Source of the DNA: Rhizophagus irregularis | Taxonomy: Eukaryota; Glomeromycota; Glomeromycetes; Glomerales; Glomeraceae | DNA: 64,000 nucleotides | Assembly (NCBI RefSeq): GCF_026210795.1 | Contig: NC_089446.1 | Coordinates: forward strand, 3,253,001-3,317,000 | Direction: 5' to 3' | Shown here: one piece after another, positions 12,337-25,598 of the stretch | Layout of the letters: every line of letters begins with the position of its first letter | Numbering within the stretch: the stretch's first letter is position 1 | Program-made: the position numbers and the translations under genes | The notes under the pieces: model-generated | Database searches by the model: none | What the model was told of the DNA's origin: nothing | What the model saw: the letters and a program-made list of their open reading frames with translations, nothing else

Positions 12337-13118
12337 CAGAAGGTGATCAAAATTATCTGGTCAGTTTATTTTGCTAAAATTTTAATAAATAAATATAATT
12401 TTGTATTTATAATCACAATAAACAAATTCCAATACTTCATATTTTTGAAAATATAAAATCATCTATTGTATGAATTTTTAAATTTTACAATTTTGTGTAA
12501 ACAAACTTAAAAATCTTAAAAATATCATAATTCCGCCAATATTAATCTAATGAACCTGTACTTACCACCATTCAAATCATCTCAATGAGATAGATTAAAA
12601 GAGGTATAAATCATAAAATTTTAATTACAGGATCAGAAAATATTATAGGTAACATTTAGGTTTTTAGAGTGTAATCATGTGATGAATTCCTCTCAGTAAG
12701 ACAAATCTGATAAACCCAAAATTACAATATTTCAATTACTAGATTTTGAAATAACCTTAACATACAATTTTAAATTTTAAAATTTGCAAATTTCGCAAAC
12801 TTGAAAAATTTTATAATTTACATAGTATTACACTTGCATAATACCCTGTAATTAATATGCAATATTATAGCATAATACTTTTTCAATATTATGCTTGCAT
12901 ATCTTATTAAATTTTCTGATAAAACTAGTACTTGAAAAGTACTATGTTAAAAATGCATTGAAAGGTATTCTTTCAGAATATTATAAAAATCTATTAATGG
13001 TATATTTTATTAAATTGTGATAATGAATTTGTTTAACTTAAAATTTTATTATTACTATATATATATATATAAGTTTTTCCAACTTGAAAAGTGGCTAGAT
13101 AATTTTAATCGCCCTCTG
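12337..13118. mobile_element. Tc1/mariner-type MITE with TA target duplication
   Basis: The left end is CAGAAGGTGATCAAAATTAT and the right end, in reverse complement, CAGAGGGCGATTAAAATTAT: an inverted repeat of about 24 bp with three or four mismatches. TA flanks both ends (12,335-12,336 and 13,119-13,120). The 782-bp body is AT-rich with no transposase frame. CAG-starting ends with TA duplication are the Tc1/mariner signature. Confidence 0.75.
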
Positions 13119-13229
13119 TAAAATTGCAATCATATGATTTTTTTATTAATGGGTTCCAGTCAGATATCTAATATAGACGTGAATTTAAGTAGAAATTATA
13201 AATATATAAGTCAAAATTGACAAAATACT

Positions 13230-14235
13230 AACAAACTACATCACCTATAATCTACTCAAACTGGTGGGCTTAGCCAGGAAGAAGGCACAATTGTGAAGTA
13301 TACAGAAAAATCCACCTCATAGCACAACAACCCAACTAGACTACTACCTCTGACACGCCAGCTAATGAGACCAGATGAAATGAAGCCTATACTTCACAGA
13401 TTACTTCCACCCGAAAAACCTAAAGCCTTGAGCCCTTTGGCCGATAAAAACTCCAGCACTTGTTAATAAAAATAAATTCTCCAAGTGACTATATTACCAG
13501 AGTTAATAAACTACCTAATAGTAAACTAAAGGAGAACTTTTTAGTGTTATGCAATTCCCAAAAGGACACCCATCTCATTCGAACAATCCCTCTAATCTAA
13601 ACTAAACTGCAGTAAAAAACCCATGATAGTCCAAACATGTGCCACCTTGACCTCACCTGACCAAAAACTAATCATTAAGATCTGCACCCCCTTAAATCAG
13701 TGTTGTTAAATTGCCATATTATTTGCCTATTTTTCAAATGACATTTATCATTTTTCATACTTTTTCATAATAAAATTGATGTCATTTAATATCATTTGAT
13801 GTCATTTCAATGTCATTTCAGTGTCATTTGACAATACTGCCTTAAATTACGCCCAACTCTCTCAAAAGAAAAGATCTACAAACCACCTGATATCGATCAA
13901 TTTTGGGATACCTCCCTACCCCAGAAAAACTCCAAAAAGCAGAAGGCAAAAAAGAAAGATGAGAAAAATTCACCAAAAAAATAAGAAAAATTCATAACTC
14001 TAGGAAAACCACCTGAAGGAGTAAAAACCTAGGTAAAGAGGGAAACTTCACCAAACTATTACAAGGAATAACACCTTATTATTAAGAAAATGAACTTTCA
14101 CCACTGAGCGAAATGGAAATTTCTTCCTTCCAGCTTGGAATCTTCAATCTTATAACTAAAGTCATTCAAACTATATGAATAAGTGCTGCTAGACCCAATA
14201 GAGACAAGTAGTGGAAACCAAGTTGGTGTTTTAAC
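13230..14235. pseudogene. Probable retroelement-derived relic
   Basis: This ~1 kb is distinctly more GC- and C-rich than its surroundings and shows patches of plausible coding sequence on +. An example near 13,365-13,460 reads RPDEMKPILHRLLPPEKP followed by KALSPLADKN. Stops and frame changes are frequent. The 142-bp hAT MITE at 13,698 inserted into it. The polar, proline-containing text resembles a gag/ORF1-type region of a non-LTR retroelement, but I see no diagnostic domain. It could equally be another repeat class. Confidence 0.35.
13698..13839. mobile_element. 142-bp hAT-type MITE with 8-bp target duplication
   Basis: Ends are CAGTGTTGTTAAATTG (left) and, in reverse complement, CAGTATTGTCAAATG (right). 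The direct repeat CCTTAAAT flanks it perfectly at 13,690-13,697 and 13,840-13,847. An 8-bp duplication with CAGTG-like termini is the hAT signature. The interior consists of AATGACAT / ATGTCATT words in inverted arrangement and has no coding capacity. Confidence 0.85.
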
Positions 14236-14930
14236 CAGGTATTTAGGGCAACTTCTTTAAATACAAGTATTTTAAAATGAGTGAAATATTATTTCCATTA
14301 AGAAAAGTGAGAGAAAGGGAAGAGAGTTTTTTTCGCAACCATATGATTCTTTTGTTTCAAAAATAAGGCTAATTATATAAAAATTACCATATTTTAAATG
14401 CTTATAACTTTTTATATCAGTCATTCTTTGAAAATTTAATTGGTAATTTAATAGTACTTGTCATAAAATAAAGTTATCAGATTATTTCTTTAAAATTTTA
14501 TAAAGTGTAGAAAAATTTATAAGGATTTTATTGTTAAGTATAGATTTCCTGCACCATATAAACAGGTTGTACAATGATTTATTTCATTTAAAAATATTAT
14601 AGATTAATACAACCTTCTAAATTCAAAAAAAAGTGATTAATTAATAAATAATATTATTTATCACATGCATTTTTATTAATGAAAAATTATTATTACTATT
14701 TAATACTTTATAGTGATATTATTACTTTTGTAAATGTTATAAATGTTAATTAACTTGATCATATAAAATATATAAAAATAAAGTTTGCTACGAAATGCAA
14801 TTGTATTCCATAATTTTCTAGTATTAGAAATTGTAAAATGTATTATAAAAAATGATATTAATGTAGCCAAAGAGGCAAAAGTAAGAATCTTTAAAAATTT
14901 ATCCGTAAATATAAATATTATACATAAAAC
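14236..14930. other. AT-rich intergenic stretch
   Basis: No gene recognised. A minus-strand frame at 14,700-14,963 is hydrophobic but runs into the first tandem repeat and has no recognisable domain. Confidence 0.35.
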
Positions 14931-17811
14931 ACGGAATAAATTTTTTATAGAATTTTGACCCATTGTGTGTTAATCTACTATATATGGGTCAACTGTCATA
15001 CGTAATACTTTTGCGTTAAAAAATTTTTTCAAGTACTAGCATTTATGATGTATTATGCGGGGGTTTTTTTTACCATTTTGACTTATCTGGATCAGATATT
15101 ATCAGATTCAAATTCGAAGATCAAATTTTCTTGAATAAGATTTATTAGAAGCTAATCTATTGCCAATTCATGCGAAAATTAAATAACTTAGAATTATAAT
15201 AAACGTTGCATCAGTGCACAAATTTATAATTAATACGAATTGTTTGAATTTAATAAGTAGAATTAGTAGATTTCCTTTTTTCTTTTAGTTATAAAGAAGA
15301 AATTTAATTTTCTTTTAGTTATAAAGAAAAAATTTAATTATCTTTTAAAAGAAATAAAATATTAATGAATCGCAGCATTATGATCCCCTTTAAAAAGAAT
15401 GTTAAACGAAATTTCCAACATTGATCACCACGTGAGAGACTTTTCTGGATTAGAGATGGTCGATCAACAAACAATATTTTTAAACTGAGTATGGATATTG
15501 TATTACATTATTATTAAAACTACAACGAAAATAATAAAAAAAGGTTTTAAAAGTAACGGAATAAATTTTTTATAGAATTTTGACCCATTGTGTGTTAATC
15601 TACTATATATGGATCAACTGTCATACGTAATACTTTTGCGTCAAAGAATTTTTTTCAAGTACTAGCATTTATGCGGGGGTTTTTTTTTTACCATTTTGAC
15701 TTATCTGGATCAGAATTATCAGATTCAAAATTCGAAGATCAAATTTTCTTGAATAAGATTTATTAAAAGCTTATCTATTGCCGATTCATGCAAAAATTAA
15801 ATAACTTAGAATTATAATAAACGTTGCATCAGTACACAAATTTATAATTAATACGAATTTTGCTCTAATTGTTTGAATTTAATAATGAGTAGAATTAGCA
15901 GATTTCCTTTTTTCTTTTAGTTATAAAGAAAAAAATTAATTATCTTTTAAAAGAAATAAAATATTAATGAATTGCAACATTATGACCCCCTTAAAAAAGA
16001 CTTTTCATTTCAACATTGATCACCACGTGAGAGACTTTTCTGGATCGATCAACAAACAATATTTTTAAACTGAGTATGGATATTGTATTACATTGTTGTT
16101 AAAACTACAAAGAAAATAATAAAAAAAAGTTTTTTTAAAAGTAACGAAATAAATCTTTTATAGAATTTTGACTCATTGTGTGTTAATCTACTACTGTCAT
16201 ACGTAATACTTTTGCGTCAAAGAATCTTTTTTCAAGTACAAGCATTTATGATGTATTATGCGGGGTTTTTTTTACCATTTTGACTTATCTGGATCAGAAT
16301 TATCAGATTCAAATTCGAAGATCAAATTTTCTTAATAAGATTTATTAAAAGCTAATCTATTGCCGATTTATGCGAAAATTAAATAACTTAGATTTATAAT
16401 AAACGTTGCATCAACGAATTTTGCTCAAATTGTTTGAACTTAATAATAAGTAAAATTAGTAGATCTTCTTTTTTTTAGTTTGTAAGGAAAAAATTTAATT
16501 ATCTTTTAAAAAAAAATAAAATATTAATGAATTGCAGCATTATGATCCCCTTAAAAAGAATGTTCTTAAACGAAATTTCTTTCAAACATTGATCACCACG
16601 TGAGAGACTTTTCTGGATCAGAGATAGTCGATCAACAAACAATATTTTAAACTGAGTATGATATTGTATTACATTATTGTTAAAACTACAACGAAAATAA
16701 TAATAAAAGTAACGGAATAAATTTTTATAGAATTTTAACCATGTTAATCTGCTATATATGCTTTTGCGTCAAAGAATTTTTTTCAAGTACTAGCATTTAT
16801 GATGTATTTTGCAGGGGTTTTTTTTACCATTTTGACTTATCTGGATCAGATATTATCAGATTCAAATTCGAAGATCAAATTTTCTTGAATAAGATTTATT
16901 AAAAGCTAATCTATTGCCGATTCATGCGAAAATTAAATAACTTAGAATTATAATAAACGTTATGTCAGTACACAAATTTATAATAAATACGGATTTTGCT
17001 CAAATTGTTTAAATTTAATAATAAGTAGAATTAGTAGATCTCCTTTTTTTTTTAGTTTTAGTTGTAAAGAAAAAAAATTTAATTATCTTTTATAAAATAT
17101 TAATGAATTGCAGAATTATGACCCCTTTTAAAGAGAATGTTCTTAAACGAAATTTCTTTCAAACATTGATCACCACGTGAGAGACTTTTCTGGATCAGAG
17201 ATGGTCGATCAACAAACAATATTTTTAAACTGTGAGTATGGATATTGTATTACATTATTGTTATTTGTTAAAACTACAAAGAAAATAATAAAAAAAGGTT
17301 TTTTAAAAGTAACGAAAATAAATCTTTTATAGAAATTTGACCCATTGTGTGTTAATCTACTATATATGAATGGGTAAGCTTCAACTGTCATACGTAATAC
17401 TTTTGTCAATATGATGTATTATGCGGGTTTATTTTTTACCATTTAGAATAGATTTATTAAAAGCTAATCTATTGCGATTCATGCGAAAAAGATTTATAAT
17501 AAACGTTAACATTAGTACACAAATTTATAATAAATACAGATTTTGCTCGAATTGTTTAAATTTAATAATAAGTAGTAAAGAAAAAATTTAATTATCTTTT
17601 AAGAAATAAAGTATTAAATGAATTGCGGCATTATGATCTCCCCTTTTTAAAAGAATGTTCTTAAACGAAATTTCTTTCAAACATTGATCACCACGTGAGA
17701 AACCTTTCTGGATCAGAGATGGTCGATCAACAAACAACAATATTTTAAACTTGTGAGTATGGATATTGTATTACGTTATCGTTAAAACTACAAAGAAAAT
17801 AATTAAAGATA
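14931..17811. repeat. Tandem array of ~600-bp units, about 4.8 copies
   Basis: Unit starts (acgga/acgaaataaat) lie at about 14,931, 15,556, 16,144, 16,712 and 17,312, so units measure 625, 588, 568, 600 and a partial ~500 bp. Landmarks recur in order in each: gacccattgtgtgttaatct, tgtcatacgtaatactttt, gcggggttttttttaccatt, atcagattcaaattcgaag, ataataaacgtt, and gatcaccacgtgagagac followed by tctggatcagag. Copies differ by small indels and substitutions. CACGTG sits at 15,429, 16,024, 16,597, 17,174 and 17,692, once per unit. The array lies just 3' of the phosphate transporter gene. No open frame is conserved across units. Confidence 0.9.
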
Positions 17812-18336
17812 TAACAGAAATGGTTGTCAAATTGTGGGGTTTCACATGCAATGTCGATCTATTGTTTCTATTTTTTTGCAAGATTATCATCATCAAAATT
17901 AATTTTATAGGGGGCGATTTCGGAAAAAAACCCGGTTATAGGAGGGATGAAATGTCATGCCGAAGTAATAGCATCAAGCAAAAAGTATTGTCAACGAAAT
18001 TTGTAAGAAGCTTGCAAAATATAACATACAATAACAAATTATATTTTTGAAAATTTTGTTAACATTTAAAAATATTAATTATTAAAAATGTTTGAACTTT
18101 ATTAATATTATTTTTTTTTTTTTTTTTAGGAAAAAAGAAAAAATTTTAGATTATTTTCATATTTATATGATTGAAATATTTTTTTTATAAATACATAATA
18201 ATAATAATAATGTTTTGATACATTAAAGAATTTACAGGGATTTTTATATTCTCCCAATTTATCGTAATGTAAAAGAATAAAAAAATTTTATATGTTGAAT
18301 GTGTGTTTATATTAGATATATTATGTGTAGATTTTA
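17812..18336. other. Spacer between tandem array and transporter gene
   Basis: This includes unique sequence at 17,815-17,960, then AT-rich DNA with a poly-T run and (AAT)n near 18,197-18,212. It forms the 3' flank of the minus-strand transporter gene. No gene is supported. Confidence 0.4.
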
Positions 18337-20068
18337 TTATGCTTCCGCCTTTACTCTTTCTTTCCTTTCTTCAACGTTGAAATCATGGTCTTCATTTGCT
18401 AATTCTTCAAGAGACAAACCTTTTGTTTCAGGAATGAGTATTGAGAATAAACCCCCAATAAACATCCATGCGGCAAAGATTAAAAGCAATTGTCCAACAA
18501 ATGCGTTTGGTCCACCAATGTCTTTTAGTTTTGAGAAACCAACTTGAGCAACAATAGCTCCAAGTTTTCCGGATGCAGCTGATATACCATGACCAGTTGA
18601 TCTGTAACGTGTTGGGAAAACTTCCCCTGGAACGATGAATGTTGTTGTGTTGGGACCAAAATTTTGGAAGAACTGGAATTAAGGTAATATAATTTAGTGA
18701 TAAATAATTTACATTAAGATGTGAAAAGAAATAAGGAAAATGAAGTTTAATTACCTGCAACAATGTGAATAAGACGATAAAAGCTGGAATAGAATGTTCT
18801 TTGAGTGGATTAAAGGCAGCACCCATGACAATAAATAGTACAGTGAGGACAGCGAAACCCATTATTTGAATAGGTTTTCTACCCCATTTATCAACAAAAG
18901 CTACAGTAACCCAATAACCAGGAACGGTTCCCATAATAGTGATAATAATATTACCAAGAGCCATATTTTTGAGTGAATTATAAGCCCTTAGATTAAAATC
19001 TGCATCATGTGTGTCAGCGTAGCCAATAGCACTCAAAATAATTCCGTTATTAAGACCGATTCCATAAAAAGCAATATCCAACGCGAACCATGACATAGAG
19101 GTTCCTAGTAAAACTTTTCCATTTTTCCATTTTCCAAAATAACTTGTGAAATCCGACCAGCTTGCTTTTGGTACACCGACATGATTGCCTGGTCCATCAT
19201 TTTCATCTGTTGTGTCAGTTTTTTGCAAATAGTTGGCGACGTCCGAAGTTGCTTTGTTGACATCGTGTTCTACGTCCATAGTATATCGTGGGGTTTCTGG
19301 AATTGTGAGACGGAAGTATAGAGCCGCAATACCGGGAATAGCACCACAACCGAGCACTATACGCCAACAATAATCAACAGCAGAAACATCGGCGATAATT
19401 GCACTTCTAAAAGCTGCCAAAACGATAAGTGCTACAATAGCAGAGCCTAAAATTCCAAATCCTTGCATAGCAAATACTGAGGCCATCATAGCACCTCTTC
19501 TTTTTTTTGTGGCGAATTCAGATGTAATAATTGCGGAAAGAGGATAATCTCCTCCAATACCGACACCCATTACAACACGCCAAAACATGATAATACCGAC
19601 TACTGTAACAGCACGACTTTGACCGGCCAACGATGAAGCAACTGTCGCAACAATAATGATCATTAATTCAACACCATACATCTATAAAAGTAAATTATAA
19701 ATTTTTAAAGTTAATAATTATTTAATTAAATTAAAATTAAATTTTTTTCATATTAAAATATTTACCTTCTTTCTCCCAAGACGATCTGCCAAATAACCGA
19801 AAAATAATTGACCAAGTAAAGTGCCAATAGAACCTGACACTTTCAAACCCAAGTCGATATTTGCAGGAGTTTTACCACCATAATAGACGTACCCTATCAT
19901 AGTAGAGGCAAAATTGATAGCAAAAAGATCGTACGCGTCCATAAAAAAGCCGGTACCAGCTACCAAACACGCACGAATATGTTGCCAGCCAAATTTTGCA
20001 TCATCAATCTCTTTGAGAGCCGCTCTACGTTTATCGACATCAATTGTTACTCTATCGTTCGAAGACAT
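18337..20068 (-). CDS. PT: High-affinity H+/phosphate symporter (PHO84/PHT1 family)
   Basis: Plasma-membrane major facilitator that imports inorganic phosphate with protons. Three exons, 19766-20068, 18755-19681 and 18337-18672, join in phase 0 at GT...AG introns (84 and 82 bp) to give 521 residues, the normal family length. Residues 41-50 (FFMDAYDLFA) are the first-helix Asp pair. DRLGRKK/MYG spans the first intron. GGDYPLSA at 144-151 is the PHT1 signature. TM7 has W299, D303 and Y307 with the spacing of the phosphate site known from the PiPT structure. The last exon starts with the FFQNFGPNTTTFIVPGE motif and ends in a Lys/Glu-rich tail. A charged cytoplasmic loop lies near 235-285. All key residues are present and there are no stops, so it should be functional. 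In mycorrhizal fungi this family serves phosphate uptake by extraradical hyphae. It shares the neighbourhood with a PHO85-type cyclin, but there is no direct link. Confidence 0.95.
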
Positions 20069-20128
20069 TATGATAAAGGAATTAAAGGTTTAAAGGTTTT
20101 ATTTTTCCTTTTTTTTTTTGGAAACTAA

Positions 20129-20157
20129 TTATATATATATATATTATATTTATATTT
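20129..20157 (-). promoter_or_regulatory. AT/TATA tract upstream of phosphate transporter
   Basis: A TATATATATAAT-type run begins 61 bp upstream of the transporter ATG and could act as TATA element. The interval to the ATG is A-rich on the coding strand (aaaaaaaggaaaaat), as in many fungal leaders. No CACGTG is present in the ~1.9 kb between this gene and the dynamin gene. Confidence 0.35.
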
Positions 20158-20160
20158 AAT

Positions 20161-22005
20161 GGCAAGATCGATTCTATTATATACTCATATGCTAATAAAA
20201 TTAATTATCATTAAGCAATGGACATGAATTCATGAAGGGAGAAAATTGAGAGCTTTATATTAATAAAAATTTGATTCTAATTATATAATTAATTATTATG
20301 AACTGGAACAGGCAATAGGCGCTAATCTTAGTTCTGGAGACAGAATCTAATTATTGATCCGGTTTTTAATCCGGTTTCGGTGTTTCGGTAATACAAATTT
20401 AGTAATACTAAAATTAATAGGGGAAGATTTGACCTGGATGAATAATTTATCCATAATGAATCTAACCAAAAATGAAAAATAAAATTTTAAGTGCGCTAAA
20501 CCATGAATTGAAAGAATTTTTAATATATTCCTATAATAAACGATGAATTTTTAATTTTCCGATAGTTGAATTTGTAATTTTAACTTAATATGTTTAACCA
20601 ACATCAAAACTTGAGTATGATCAACCAAATATTATTGAAATACAGCATGTTCTAAATAGAAAATGGGAATTTATATATATGATTTCAAGCTGCACTTTTA
20701 TTTCGGAATATTTTTTTTTCTTCATCGAAATGCCTTTGCCCTTAACCCGCCGATATATTTATTTTTTTAACTAATAATTTTTATTATGATAATCAAAATA
20801 ATTTTATTATTATATTATTTTTTTAAAAAAAATATATATAAAAATTATATAAATTCTTTGTTAAAAAAAAAAAAAAAAAAATGGCGTTCATTAAGGTAAT
20901 AAAATTTTCCAATAAGATGTTAGGGAAACAAAGAAATTATCATATAGGAGACATATATTATTGATTTACTATATTAGTCGTTTAGTTGAATGAGAATATT
21001 TATGTACGCCAAACTTTATCGTTTAACGGAGTAATCCGAGTACAATTTCGATATAAGATACAATTGATATAATTTATATCCGGATTTTATATTGTTTATT
21101 GCCAAAAAAAATGATGGACATGGGGTCATGCTGTCTAATTTTTACAATGATCTTAAAAAGATTATCAGGGTTAACAGGATTTTGATTGTGTACAAAGTTA
21201 CAATATTTGTTACAATTAAAAAAAGTTACAAAAAATACGTCAAAAAAAAACCATCAATTAATTAGTAAGCGTTTTTTTACATTAAAACAGCCAAACGATT
21301 ACAAGTCGATTAGTTGATTAGCTGATTATAGTTTAAAGATTTTCCCATAATTACTTGGATTTTCTGAAATCTATTTGATAAAAAGGAAAAAAAACAATAG
21401 GTTCCATTTTTGAGTAATGGCGTGTTGAAATTTGCCAACTTTCTAAAGAAAAAAAATTCTTTCATTGGCTTGAGAAAATCATTAGCCTACCTATGGCACA
21501 TAATTATAATAATAGTTAGTAGGGTTTCCGAAGAGTTCTGGGGGAGATTTCTAGAATTGTAAACTTTACTTGTGCTCATATACTTGCATTTAAAAACTAT
21601 GTGCCGGAGAATTTTTAATGCATTATGAAACCAATTTAAGGATTTGCTATTATTTTTAAGTTTTATCTGATTCTTTGTATCCAGTAATGAATGGAATAAA
21701 TAAAAAATGTTTTTCCGTTCCGTTCCGTTTCAATCACCTCATATTTTATTCATTTGATTGGCCTATTTGTATTTTTTATATAAGGTATTTTTTATTTAAA
21801 TTTTTTCCCACCAAGTCGGACAATATTAACCCCGAGTCTAAAAGTATCGGACTTATTTTTTTACGAACCACAAACTCGTATTTTAAGTAATATTTCGTTT
21901 TACAAATAATAAAAAATTACATTACTTTTTTTTATTGTGTTCATCAAAAAAATCTGATTATCTAAGATTAAAACAGATCATGAATTGTAAAAAACTTGTT
22001 TATTT
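20161..22005. other. Intergenic region between transporter and dynamin genes
   Basis: Promoter side of the transporter and 3' side of the dynamin-like gene. It is AT-rich with homopolymer runs (A18 near 20,862). No further gene is recognised; short frames such as 21,675-21,890 are not supported. Confidence 0.4.
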
Positions 22006-24653
22006 TTAACATCCAAACCTTACAAGACTATATAACATAGAACGTAAGTGTTTTTCAGTTTCTAACAAATTATCTCTTCTTTTACTTATATTTTCATCTT
22101 CCTTAATTAATTCGGTAATTTCAAAATCTTCTTCCCCTTCCATAGGTTCACATGCATCAAGGAATTTTTCTTCAATATCTTTTGCGAAGTTGTCAATAAA
22201 TGCATGAATTATTGTCATAGAAATCATATCTGCGTATCTTTTGAATGCAATTTTAAAATATGACATAGCAGATGCCATTATCTCAAACGTATCCTGATTT
22301 CCATTTATTACACGTCTCGATAACATTGACCTATTATTTTTTTCAATTACTTCTTGAATATTTTTTAAATATTCAGCCTTTGAGAGATTCATTGAGCCCT
22401 CGTCTAAAGTAAAAGGAAAATTGTTTCCCTCTATGTCATTTATAAAATTAATATGTCTCTCAGTATCCTGTTTACATTCTTGAAGATATTCCATTGCACG
22501 AAATCTTTAGAAAAAAATGGAGAATTTTAAAAATAATTATGGTTAAAAAAAAAAATTACATTATTAAAAGATAAATAAAATCTTATATAACACATACTTA
22601 ATTCTACCAACCAAGGCCGGAAAACGTGAAAATATTTTATCAGCAGATTCATTTACATGTTTCGTCATAATTTCGTTAATTTCATGTAAACAATCAAAAG
22701 CTGGCGATTTCCATCTTTTTTGATGTTTCTTTATGAGACTGACCACGGAACTATAAGGGATAAAGCCAGGTAACAAACGTCCACGTGCTTTATTTACACT
22801 ATCAGATACATCAATCTCTTTAACTATATGTAATTCATCATTATTCTCCGCTATTATTACATCTTCATTTATAGGTTTTAGGAATTCTTTTAAAGTATCA
22901 AATCTCTCATCACCAATTTCAAAAATTGGACGAGTAGAGCACAGATTATGCTTAAACTTTCCTAATTCCTCATTAATTTCTTGCCATAAATCCGTATGAT
23001 CATTAGAACACGAGATTAAATCTCGAATGGAGTTGGCGCATTTTTTTATCATTCGGAAAAGTTCAAGTCGTGGATTTTCTCCAAGTTGTTCAGGAACTTG
23101 TTCAAGTTCTTCGCGAATCTGGAAAATTTATCAAAGAATAAACAAATAAATCAAAATAATAAATAAATACAATATTGGGTGGAAGTCAATAGAAAGAGGG
23201 GGGGAATTCAAATTTTGGTCAAAATTTTTTTATTGGCTCACTTTGCTGATCACGGTCATGTGCACAAAATTAGCAAAAATTCTGTCCCATTATATATTAA
23301 AATATACGTACCTTTTCAAGTTTATCTTCAATTTCTTTTTTAATTGATGGAAGGGTACGCTTAATCGCATCGATTAATAAATCAGATAATTTCTTTTGTA
23401 AATGTTCAACACCCAAACGATCTCTTATATAAAAACTTCTCCAAGGTTCTTCGTTATCAAAGAACTATTTAACAAAATTAGAAATAAAATTAATTTGTAT
23501 AAATAATCAATTTATGCAATTTAAATTTTTACTAACATTCTTTTCATTTTTCCGAGCTTCTTTAAATGTAATTCCTTCTTTTAATTCCTTTGGTTTTGGG
23601 TTTCTTACAACATAATATCCAAGGGCCAATCTATGTGCATCACCTCTCATAATTTTCATCCAAGTATCATGAGTGCCTTCCTCGATTGTATCTGGTTTTG
23701 TTAAAACTCCGAGAGTACGAAGACCTTGCTTATCAGCTTTCTTTGCAAGAGTTATAATAGCTTGATTATCTATTTCGTCCTTACAACTAATAGTTGCCAC
23801 GATAATAGACTTTTCTTTTGAAATATAATTTTCGACTAATTCTTCGATTAATCTTATGAACCTTTCATCTTCTACTTTTTCAACATGACCTTTAAGAATG
23901 ATTTAAATTATATAATGTTAAAATTTTGACAAAAAATTTTTAGTAGATTAATATAGTATAAATACTTACGAATAATTCCGGGCAAATCTATTAAACTAAG
24001 ATTTGGAACATTTGGTCCTTTTATTTCCAAACAAACAACATTTTTCGTAAATTTCAAAGCGTTCTTATCTGCATCCTCTTCATAACTTAAACTTTCAAAA
24101 TCCCATTCAAAATAATCTTCAGGTTTACAATTAGGATTTAAAAGTGCTTTTTGAGCCCGACGAGCAACTATTTCTACTTCATTCGGATGGGTAATAATTC
24201 TGCCGAATTTTGTTTCTTCAGGACGAATAAGTTTTTCATCAAAATTATCATACTCTTTACGTAAAGAAACCTGACATGACCATTCGCTAGAAGACTTAAT
24301 TAAACGTATTTCCATAACACATCTTGTACATGTGCCATCTGAACGGGGTAACTACAAAAAAAAAAAAATTGTTAATGTCAAAAGCAGAGTATGACGTATT
24401 AATTTTGAAAAAATAAAAACGTTCATTTCTCGTAAAGTCAAAAAATTTTCTTTTTTTTTTTTACCTGGATTCCGGAAATTGCTTCCAATAAACTACTTTT
24501 TCCAGCTGATTGATTTCCACAAAAAACCACGGTTGGTAAGTCAACGGCGGATTGCGCTCCCATACGACGCAATTTATTTAAAATTTCAATGTATTTAACT
24601 GCATTTTTAGCATAAGAGCTATCTCCAATAGTGAGGGGTAGGAAATCACTCAT
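22006..24653 (-). CDS. Dynamin-superfamily GTPase (Mx-like, no PH domain)
   Basis: Large GTPase expected to self-assemble on membranes. Six exons (24465-24653, 23970-24351, 23537-23889, 23312-23464, 22598-23118, 22006-22504) join with matching phases into 698 residues. The GTPase domain shows the P-loop GNQSAGKSS at 46-54, the LPRSDGTCTRC switch-I block starting at 64, DLPG at 185-188 and TKPD at 254-257. A stalk/middle region follows (PWRSFYIRDRLGVEHLQ, then acidic helices). The C-terminus has a GTPase effector domain (MSYFKIAFKRYADMISM ... IDNFAKDIEEKFLD). There is no PH domain or proline-rich tail, so it is closer to Mx-like/Vps1-like forms than to classical dynamin. The TCTRC block differs from the usual GIVTR(R/C) of Vps1/Dnm1, pointing to a separate fungal paralogue group. 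The specific membrane target is unknown. The gene looks intact. Confidence 0.92.
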
Positions 24654-25598
24654 TTTTTTTTTAAGATGAAAAGAAGTAACTAAATGTTTCGTTTGTAATA
24701 AAAATATTTTGATAAAAGAATAAAAAAGTTTTTTAAAAAAAGAATATTAAATTTCTTACGAATTTATTTTTGTTTTTTTTTAAAAAAATAAAAAGGAATG
24801 AAAAGAAAAAAATTATAAAATCATGTCTATTTATTATATTCGAAACAATTGTTTTGAAACCCCGTTCACGTCTTGTTTAATTATTTTTGAATAAAATTTA
24901 CTTTCTCGGAAACAATTATCAGAACCGCAGTTCAATGATTTTGTTATCAAAATTTATCACGGAATAAATATTAATATTATTCATATTTACGTCAAAAAAA
25001 AAAACATACAAAAGCATTGGCGTGATGCCAAGACCAAATATGTATATATATGTATATATATGTTTAATGTTATTGTATTAAATAATGCACCAACAAAAAC
25101 AGTAGTAAAATTTGGGATTTTCAAATCTTCAAATTCCAAAGGAAACTTCCAAATTCCCAGATATATATATATATATATATAACAATAACCGTGTTTTAGA
25201 AGTGGAATTGGAATCTTCCATGTACATCATTGCTCAGCTAACGTTTCTTGTTTTGTTAATAATTTCCGAAGTTCATAAATTACGGTAAGTGAAATTGTCG
25301 TTACAAGAATTGATTGGTAGAATTGTATAACGTGAGATTTTGATTGGTAATTCGGCACAAGTGGATGTTCGACGTACTTGATTGGTTAAATTTCACGTGC
25401 TTGCTAATAATTTTTCGTTCTGTTAATTACGCAGAAAGCATAGATACAGTTCATGCAAATTTTTATATTATAAGCGAATGAGGTATCTAGTCAAAATTTT
25501 TTCTCAACACAGTATGATAAAATTTGTTAATTGGATAATTGGAATTACTGACAAATTTTAGTAATGTTTTACGTATGTCAATTATAATTTTAAATTTA
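24654..25598. other. 5' flank of dynamin-like gene
   Basis: AT-rich intergenic DNA with TA repeats near 25,040 and 25,160-25,181. One CACGTG E-box occurs at about 25,392, some 740 bp upstream of the dynamin-like ATG. No gene recognised. Confidence 0.4.

Noticed and set aside
17766-18050. 94-codon frame at the end of the 600-bp array
   Set aside because: Starts inside the tandem repeat, with no conservation in other units and no recognised domain.
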